NCBI GenBank assembly: GCA_039807745.1
Contig: JBDHRV010000124.1
Span: 1 to 10,864 of the forward strand
Origin: JAEUMW01 sp039807745
GTDB taxonomy: Bacteria > Pseudomonadota > Gammaproteobacteria > Burkholderiales > JAEUMW01
Reading direction: 5' to 3'
DNA length: 10,864 nucleotides
Shown here in pieces: positions 6,463 to 10,864 of the stretch. The position numbers and the translations under genes were made by a program. Within the stretch, counting starts at the first letter, position 1; each line of letters starts with the position of its first letter. A model generated the notes under the pieces. The model was given only the letters and a program-made list of their open reading frames with translations, was not told where the DNA came from and searched no databases.

Positions 6463-7370
6463 ATGAAAAAGGTAAACTTCAAGAATCGCTCCATCACCAT
6501 GGCCGGCAGTCTCAACCAGCCGCAAGGTTTCCAGGACGGCACGCGCTACCCGGCGATCGTCGTGGTGCATCCCGCCGGTGGCGTGAAGGAACAGACCGCA
6601 GGCGCCTATGCCTAGCGCCTGGCCGATGCCGGCTTCGTCACGCTGGCCTTCGATGCCTCGTACCAGGGCGAAAGCGGCGGCGAGCCGCGCTACCTGGACG
6701 AACCCATGAACCGCGTGGGCGACATCTACAGCGCGGTCGACTACCTCACCACCTTGCCCTTCGTCGATGCCGGGCGCATCGGCATCCTCGGCATCTGTGC
6801 CGGTGGCGGTCATTCCGTCAAGGCGGCCTCGCTGGATCGCCGCATCAAGGCCGTGGCCACCGCCAGCGCGGCGAACGTGGGCAACGCCGCGCGCAAGGGC
6901 TGGGACGGCAAGAGCCCGCTGTCGGCCTTGCCGGCGACGCTCGAAATGCTCGTCAAACAGCGCACGGCGGAAGCCGCCGGGGCGCGGTAGCCTACGCGCC
7001 CTATGTGCCCAACGCCGGCGAAAGCAGTCCCTTCCGCGATCTGCGCGAGGGCACCAACTACTACTGCACGCCGCGCGGCCAGCATCCGAACGCGCCGAAC
7101 AAGATGCTGATGAGCTCGCTCATCGGCTAGATCGCGTTCGATGCCTTCGACCTGGTCGATCCACTGCTGACCCAGCCCCTGATGATCTGTGCCGGCAGCC
7201 AAGCCGATTCGCTGTGGCAAAGCCGGGAGCTCTACGCGAAGGCACCGAGCAGCGACAAGGAGCTGTTCCTCGTCGAAGGCATGTCGCACATGGATCTGTA
7301 TGACGGTGCCGGCCGTGATGCGGTGCTCGACAAGATCACCCCCTTCTTCAAAGAGAGTCTCTCCCTATGA
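6463..7370 (+). pseudogene. Broken alpha/beta hydrolase, dienelactone-hydrolase-like
   Basis: The reading frame starts at ATG 6463, with AAGGAAA just upstream, and encodes an alpha/beta hydrolase of about 302 residues that is interrupted three times. Codon 51 is TAG (6613-6615), in AGAYA-stop-RLADAG, where the family has Gln or Lys. One base is missing near 6979-6982; restoring one G to the G-run recovers the frame (GAVAYAPYVP). A second TAG lies at 7128-7130, in SSLIG-stop-IAFDAFD. Apart from these the protein is complete: LGICAGGG with a Cys nucleophile (codon 112), an acid region near GSQADSLW, and the terminal GMSHMDLYD histidine. With the G restored the span is exactly 303 codons. The stop overlaps the next start as ATGA. 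Family members hydrolyse lactones or esters. Sequencing error could explain the frameshift, but hardly both stops as well. Confidence 0.85.
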
Positions 7371-7633
7371 CAGCCATGAACAGAATACTCGTCATCACCT
7401 ACCCGAGGAAAGATGATCGCATCGCTGGGGTCATGGAAGCCGAGTATGCCATGACCAGTTCGTGGCGCGATCAGGGCATCATCGAACACCTTTTCCCCAA
7501 AACGAACGACGGCGGCGGGATCGTCGTTTTCAACGAGACGAGCATGGAAAAAGTTCAGGCGCTTGTGGCGCAACTTCCGCTGTTTCCCTTCTTTGACAGG
7601 GTGGAGTATCTCCCGCTCACCAAGATCTATTGA
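7367..7633 (+). CDS. Small muconolactone-isomerase-like protein
   Basis: An 88-residue protein with the pattern of a dimeric alpha/beta (ferredoxin-like) barrel. The C-terminal stretch, QALVAQLPLFPFFDRVEYLPL, resembles the end of muconolactone delta-isomerase (MIase family), where an LP-L-P-F segment precedes the last strand. The rest (about residues 20-60) resembles MIase- or YCII-like proteins only loosely. It may isomerise a lactone or dienone, or bind a small molecule. It starts in an ATGA overlap with the hydrolase; a second ATG nine bases on (7376) is an alternative start. Because it depends on coupled translation, the stop codons in the hydrolase may lower its expression. Confidence 0.75.
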   Translation: MTAMNRILVITYPRKDDRIAGVMEAEYAMTSSWRDQGIIEHLFPKTNDGGGIVVFNETSMEKVQALVAQLPLFPFFDRVEYLPLTKIY

Positions 7634-7652
7634 ACCCGAGACTTCCAGCATC

Positions 7653-8423
7653 ATGAACAACGAACCCAACAAAACCATCGGCATCATCGGCAGCGGCATG
7701 ATCGGCGCGAATGTCGCGCGCCTGGCGACCGCAGCCGGCCTGAAGGTCGTCATCTGCAATTCACGCGGGCCGGAAACGCTTGCCGAACTGGTCGCCGAAC
7801 TCGGGCCAAACGCCCGCGCCGCCACCCTGCCGGAGGTGGCCGCCGCCACCGATCTGATCGTGCTGGCGGTGCCGCTCTCCGGCTACGCCAACCTGCCTGC
7901 CGATACCCTGGCCGGCAAGATCGTCATCGACACGATGAACTATTACCCGCAGCGTGACGGCGCGATGCCGGAGGTCAGAACCGACACCGTCGCCACCAGC
8001 GAACTCGTCCAGCGGCATCTGAAAGGTTCCCGCGTGGTCCGCGCCCTCAGCAACATGGACTTCGTCCGGCTGCGGACCTGCGCCCGCCCGGGCAGCACCC
8101 ATGATCGCAGCGCGCTGCCCATCGCCGGCGACGACACGGCGGCGAAGGTCGAGGTCATCGCATTTCTCGACCAGATCGGCTACGACGCCGTCGATATGGG
8201 GCCGCTTGCCGAGAGCTGGCGCAGCGAGCCGACGATGCCGGCCTATGTGCTCCCCTACATGAGTCCGGAGGCTTCCATCATCCGTCCGGTTGCCCGCAGC
8301 CTTTTCCTGTCCTCGCCCGGCCGTGCGGTCAGCCGCAGCGAGGTCGAGGAATTGGTCAGAATGGCCGTTCGCCACGACAAGATGTTCGGCGCCTTGCCGG
8401 TCTTTTCAACCAACGAGACCTGA
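7653..8423 (+). CDS. NADP-binding oxidoreductase, F420-reductase-like domain
   Basis: A 256-residue protein with an N-terminal Rossmann fold: IGIIGSGMIGANVARLA (9-25) has the dinucleotide-binding glycines, and CNSRGP (35-40) after strand two carries the Ser-Arg pair that binds the NADP phosphate. IVIDTMNYYPQRDG (90-103) is characteristic of the F420-oxidoreductase/NADP-binding family (related to bacterial FNO and STEAP reductases). In bacteria that lack F420 such proteins are annotated only as NADP-binding, and their electron acceptor is unknown. The gene starts 20 bases after the isomerase-like gene with a poor ribosome binding site; upstream in-frame ATGs lie inside that gene. It ends one base before the next start codon, so the two are surely cotranslated and may form a pair. 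Confidence 0.85.
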   Translation: MNNEPNKTIGIIGSGMIGANVARLATAAGLKVVICNSRGPETLAELVAELGPNARAATLPEVAAATDLIVLAVPLSGYANLPADTLAGKIVIDTMNYYPQRDGAMPEVRTDTVATSELVQRHLKGSRVVRALSNMDFVRLRTCARPGSTHDRSALPIAGDDTAAKVEVIAFLDQIGYDAVDMGPLAESWRSEPTMPAYVLPYMSPEASIIRPVARSLFLSSPGRAVSRSEVEELVRMAVRHDKMFGALPVFSTNET

Positions 8424-8424
8424 G

Positions 8425-9564
8425 ATGAGCACGGATACACAGAAGCAAAAGATTCGCGTCGGCATCGTCGGCATGCGTCCCCGCGAGAGCTGGGCCGCCA
8501 TCGCTCATCTTCCGGCGCTCCGCCGGCTTGGCGATGATTTCGAGGTCGTCGGGGTTGCAAATTCGACGCTGGAAAGCGCCCGCGCCGCTACCCAGGCGCA
8601 TGAGATCCCGCAGGCCTTTGCCAGCGTTGCGGAGATGGCCGCTTCGCCGGATATGGATCTCGTCGTGGTGACGACGCGGGTACCGCAACACGCCGACGCC
8701 GTGAAGGCCGCGCTCGCCGCCGGAAAGCATGTCTACTGCGAGTGGCCGCTGGGCCGAACCCTGGCGGAATCGGTTGAACTTGCCGACCTGGCGCGCGCCA
8801 ACGGCTGTCTTACGGTTACGGGCACCCAGGCCCGCGTTTCGCCCGCGATCCGGCAACTCCAGCGCCTGATCGCCGATGGCCATATCGGGCGGATCGTCTC
8901 CACCAACATCAGCGGCTATGTCGAAACCTGGGGGCCACGCATCACGGATCTGGCCGGCGAGCGCTACCTGCGCGAGCGCCGCAACGGAGCGAACCTGCTC
9001 ACCATCCCCTTCGGGCACATGATGGCGGCGCTGCGGGACGTGCTCGGTGAGATCGCCGAAGTCTCGTCCATGCTCACCACGCGATACCCACAAGTGCAGG
9101 TGGCCGAAACAGACGCCACCATCCCGGCGGACGCGGCAGACCATATTGTCGTCGCCGGCCGCCTGGCGAACGGCGCTCCGCTGGCGATAACCTACGTCGG
9201 TGGCACACCTCCCAACGAGGATGGATTCATCTGGGATATCCGCGGCACGCAGGGCGATCTGCGGATCACCGGGCCTCATGGCTATGCTCAGATCGCAGCG
9301 CTCAGGATCTGGGAGCGGCGTGCGACAGACACGCGGTTGCGCGAGGTTCCCCTGGAGCCCGATCCGCTTGAGGCAATCGGGCTTGTTGCAGGCAATGTCG
9401 CGCGGATTTACCAGCGAGTCGCCCGCGATCTCCGCTACGGCACGCAGACTGCGCCAACATTCGACGATGCGGTGGCACTGCACCGTGTGCTGCACGCCAT
9501 CGAAAAATCAGCGGATGATGGCGTGCGTGTCGAGGTCGACGCCCCGAATCGTTCGCTGCCATAG
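8425..9564 (+). CDS. Gfo/Idh/MocA-family protein, Gal80-like
   Basis: A 379-residue two-domain protein. The N-terminal nucleotide-binding domain begins KIRVGIVGMRPRESWAAIAH (9-28), continues with GVANSTLESA, and has TTRVPQHADAV (83-93). The C-terminal beta-sheet domain includes LLTIPFGHMMAALRDVLGE. The usual EKP motif of sugar dehydrogenases such as glucose-fructose oxidoreductase is EWP here (106-108), so the Lys normally aiding catalysis is Trp, as in the Gal80 branch, which binds NAD(P) and acts as a regulator or a dehydrogenase of uncertain activity. The role is therefore open: oxidoreductase or NADP-sensing partner. It starts one base after the upstream stop (TGAGATG) and is the last gene of the cluster. 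Confidence 0.87.
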   Translation: MSTDTQKQKIRVGIVGMRPRESWAAIAHLPALRRLGDDFEVVGVANSTLESARAATQAHEIPQAFASVAEMAASPDMDLVVVTTRVPQHADAVKAALAAGKHVYCEWPLGRTLAESVELADLARANGCLTVTGTQARVSPAIRQLQRLIADGHIGRIVSTNISGYVETWGPRITDLAGERYLRERRNGANLLTIPFGHMMAALRDVLGEIAEVSSMLTTRYPQVQVAETDATIPADAADHIVVAGRLANGAPLAITYVGGTPPNEDGFIWDIRGTQGDLRITGPHGYAQIAALRIWERRATDTRLREVPLEPDPLEAIGLVAGNVARIYQRVARDLRYGTQTAPTFDDAVALHRVLHAIEKSADDGVRVEVDAPNRSLP

Positions 9565-9572
9565 CGGCAGCG
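9554..9572 (+). terminator. GC-rich hairpin over the last stop codon, weak terminator candidate
   Basis: CGCTGCC (9554-9560) pairs perfectly with GGCAGCG (9566-9572) around ATAGC, spanning the TAG of the Gfo/Idh gene. The following bases are A/T-rich (ATCATATTT) but not a true T-run. It could be a weak terminator or a 3' stabilising hairpin at the end of the cluster transcript. Confidence 0.35.
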
Positions 9573-9576
9573 TAGA

Positions 9577-9790
9577 TCATATTTGGCTGAGCATCTCCTT
9601 GGTGGAGATGTGGTAGAAATCGATGGCGCTCGTTCATGGATTGGGTCAAGGCAACCCGATATTCGAAGCCGGGGTTCGTCAGTGGCAAGCTGATGCCGGC
9701 CACCCCCCAATGACCCCGGTTGCAGTGGATCCTGATGTTCGTCGCGACGATCCGGTTGATCGCTGCCCTGTTCAAGATCGATCGGGCGCC
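9577..9790 (-). pseudogene. Decayed C-terminal fragment of an unidentified gene
   Basis: On the minus strand the gap between the Gfo/Idh gene and the sirtuin has codon-like structure. One frame reads NRIVATNIRIH, then HWGVAGISLPLTNPGFEYRV, then ALTQSMNER, with mostly G/C third positions. From about 9640-9628 the good frame shifts and reads AIDFYHISTKEMLSQI to a TGA at 9579-9577, again with G or C at nearly all third positions. The second frame has a stop immediately before this segment. This pattern suggests the frameshifted 3' end of a lost gene. I do not recognise the family. A chance pattern is possible, given the GC content. Confidence 0.35.
9592..9610. repeat. Small inverted repeat CATCTCC-N5-GGAGATG
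   Basis: Seven perfect base pairs surround the loop TTGGT in the gap after the cluster. There is no T-run on either strand, so it is not an obvious terminator. It falls inside the minus-strand coding-like fragment and may be incidental. Confidence 0.3.
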
Positions 9791-9804
9791 AAGGGTTCTC
9801 GCCG

Positions 9805-10569
9805 ATGACTTTCGCTGAGACTGCAAACATTTCCGCCGATCTCGTCGCGCGATTGCGCGGCGCGCGGCGCGTCGTGGCGCTCACCGGCGCGGGCATCTCT
9901 GCCGAGTCCGGCATTCCCACTTTCCGCGATGCGATGACGGGTCTCTGGGCGCGCTTCCGGCCCGAAGAGCTCGCCACCCCCGAGGCGTACATGCGCGATC
10001 CGAAGCTGGTCTGGGAGTGGTACGCATGGCGCCGCGCGCGCGTCGAGCAGGCCGAACCCAACCCAGGTCACCGCGCGCTCGTCGAGCTGGAAGCGCGCGT
10101 GCCGGATTTCCTGCTCGTCACCCAGAACGTCGACGGCCTGCACGCGCGGGCGGGCAGCCGGCGCATCGCGGAACTGCACGGCAACATCATGCGCACGAAG
10201 TGCTTCGATTGCGATCGGGTCGCGGGCGAGCTGGAGCAGTGGGGCGATGCGGTGCCGCCGAGCTGCAGACACTGCGGCGGCATGCTGCGACCCGACGTCG
10301 TCTGGTTCGGCGAGATGCTGCCGGCGGAGGCGCTCGGCGAGGCGATGCGTGCGTCCACCATATCCGACGTGTTTCTTTCGGTCGGCACGTCGACCGTGGT
10401 GGAACCGGCAGCATCGCTGCCGTTCTATGCACTGCGCGGCGGCGCCGTGGTGATCGAAGTCAACCCCGATCCGACGCCGCTCACGCCGCATGCGAGCTTC
10501 TCGCTGCGCGGCCCCGCGGCGACGGTGCTGCCGGAGCTCGTCGCTGCGGTGTTCCCCGAGGGCAGGTAA
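9805..10569 (+). CDS. NAD-dependent protein deacylase, sirtuin CobB/SIRT5 type
   Basis: A 254-residue class III sirtuin that removes acyl groups from protein lysines using NAD in the cytoplasm. GAGISAESGIPTFRD (28-42) and TQNVDGLH (106-113) form the NAD site. The catalytic histidine is His125 in ELHGN. Zinc is held by Cys133, Cys136, Cys154 and Cys157. Tyr73 and Arg76 in WYAWRRARV match the Tyr-x-x-Arg pair that lets SIRT5 and E. coli CobB accept succinyl and malonyl lysine, so desuccinylase activity is expected. The start has only a weak AAGGG upstream, but the length fits the family. It is separated from the oxidoreductase cluster by 240 bases and converges with the next gene, so it is probably its own unit. 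Calling it cobB would be reasonable, but orthology is not proven here. Confidence 0.93.
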   Translation: MTFAETANISADLVARLRGARRVVALTGAGISAESGIPTFRDAMTGLWARFRPEELATPEAYMRDPKLVWEWYAWRRARVEQAEPNPGHRALVELEARVPDFLLVTQNVDGLHARAGSRRIAELHGNIMRTKCFDCDRVAGELEQWGDAVPPSCRHCGGMLRPDVVWFGEMLPAEALGEAMRASTISDVFLSVGTSTVVEPAASLPFYALRGGAVVIEVNPDPTPLTPHASFSLRGPAATVLPELVAAVFPEGR

Positions 10570-10576
10570 AGCGTGT

Positions 10577-10864
10577 CTATTGCCGGTTCGGCGGCAACTC
10601 CGCGATGCGCGCGTCGAACCAGCCGATCCAGTCCTGATTCGGCATGAGCCGCCCCGCTTCCTTGAGCTGCATCAGGATGTCGCGCCCCCGCAGCAGATAG
10701 CCGCGACGCGCGTCGACGTCCTGGCCTTGTTCGGGCATCCCCAGCTTCGAGCACAAAACCGCGACATCGATCTGCCACTGCGCGTTCGCCGGATCGCGCG
10801 CGGCGAGCGCCTCGGCAATCGCGAGCCCCTTGCGGTAGGCGGCGAGCGCCCCCGGCCCGTCGCC
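10577..10864 (-). CDS. C-terminal part of a tetratricopeptide-repeat protein
   Basis: The minus strand carries an uninterrupted 95-codon frame entering from the right edge and ending at TAG 10579-10577. It begins with GDGPGALAAYRKGLAIAEALAARDPANAQWQID, a typical TPR helix pair (the A-x-A-x-Y-x-x-x-L spacing and the DP-N-A-x-W turn). A second helical region with LLRGRDILMQLKEAGRL follows, and the protein ends DWIGWFDARIAELPPNRQ. Such repeats mediate protein binding and occur in large regulatory or caspase-like TPR proteins; what precedes them lies outside the window. Its stop is seven bases from the sirtuin stop, so the two genes converge with almost no space between them. A six-base-pair inverted repeat at 10580-10597 lies within its last codons. 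Confidence 0.85.
   Translation of the reverse strand, partial: GDGPGALAAYRKGLAIAEALAARDPANAQWQIDVAVLCSKLGMPEQGQDVDARRGYLLRGRDILMQLKEAGRLMPNQDWIGWFDARIAELPPNRQ

Noticed and set aside
6706..6990. Separate small hydrolase gene inside the broken DLH-like gene
   Set aside because: It is only the stretch between an internal Met and the frameshift; it lacks the N-terminal strand and the catalytic His, so it is a pseudogene piece.
10580..10597. Inverted repeat TTGCCG-N6-CGGCAA as a bidirectional terminator between convergent genes
   Set aside because: It lies within the last codons of the TPR gene, has only six pairs, and no T-run follows on either strand.
1..10864. CRISPR array, tRNA, insertion sequence, toxin-antitoxin pair or phage-defence system
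   Set aside because: No spaced direct repeats, cloverleaf, transposase motifs or recognisable defence domains were seen. The sirtuin is a stand-alone CobB-type enzyme, not a fused SIR2 defence protein, and the TPR fragment is too incomplete to assign.

Overview
The window is GC-rich, with strong G/C bias at third codon positions, Shine-Dalgarno-led starts and tightly packed genes. This fits a Pseudomonadota chromosome, probably Burkholderiales or Xanthomonadales; the sequence alone does not settle which. No tRNA, rRNA, CRISPR array, insertion sequence or integrase is visible, although several decayed genes suggest an accessory, fast-changing region.

Layout: (1) 1-137 holds a possible minus-strand gene pair that runs off the left edge. 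(2) 138-469 has no convincing gene but contains two dyads that could control the cluster to the right. (3) 470-9564 is one long plus-strand cluster of co-directional genes with short gaps or overlaps. In order it encodes a secreted hydroxynitrile-lyase-like cupin, a secreted carboxymuconolactone-decarboxylase-family protein, a 19-codon remnant of a second cupin, an aldo/keto reductase (YajO/IolS type), a classical SDR, a second aldo/keto reductase (DkgA type), a second SDR, a zinc alcohol dehydrogenase (YahK/CAD type), a broken dienelactone-hydrolase-like gene, a small muconolactone-isomerase-like protein, an F420-reductase-like NADP-binding protein and a Gal80-like Gfo/Idh/MocA protein. (4) 9565-9804 is a gap with a decayed minus-strand coding fragment. 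(5) 9805-10569 is a sirtuin deacylase of the CobB/SIRT5 type, probably unrelated to the cluster. (6) 10577-10864 is the C-terminal end of a convergent minus-strand tetratricopeptide-repeat protein.

How the genes may work together (inference): five to seven NAD(P)-dependent oxidoreductases are combined with three small families whose founding members act on the lactone stage of the beta-ketoadipate pathway (CMD, MIase, DLH). There is no ring-cleaving dioxygenase, CoA transferase, thiolase, transporter or regulator. The set looks like a module for reducing and rearranging reactive carbonyl, quinone or lactone compounds, with its first two proteins exported and the rest cytoplasmic. The substrate cannot be read from the sequence. 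The hydrolase gene carries two amber codons and a one-base frameshift and the second cupin survives only as a stub, so the module is being eroded or remodelled in this strain.
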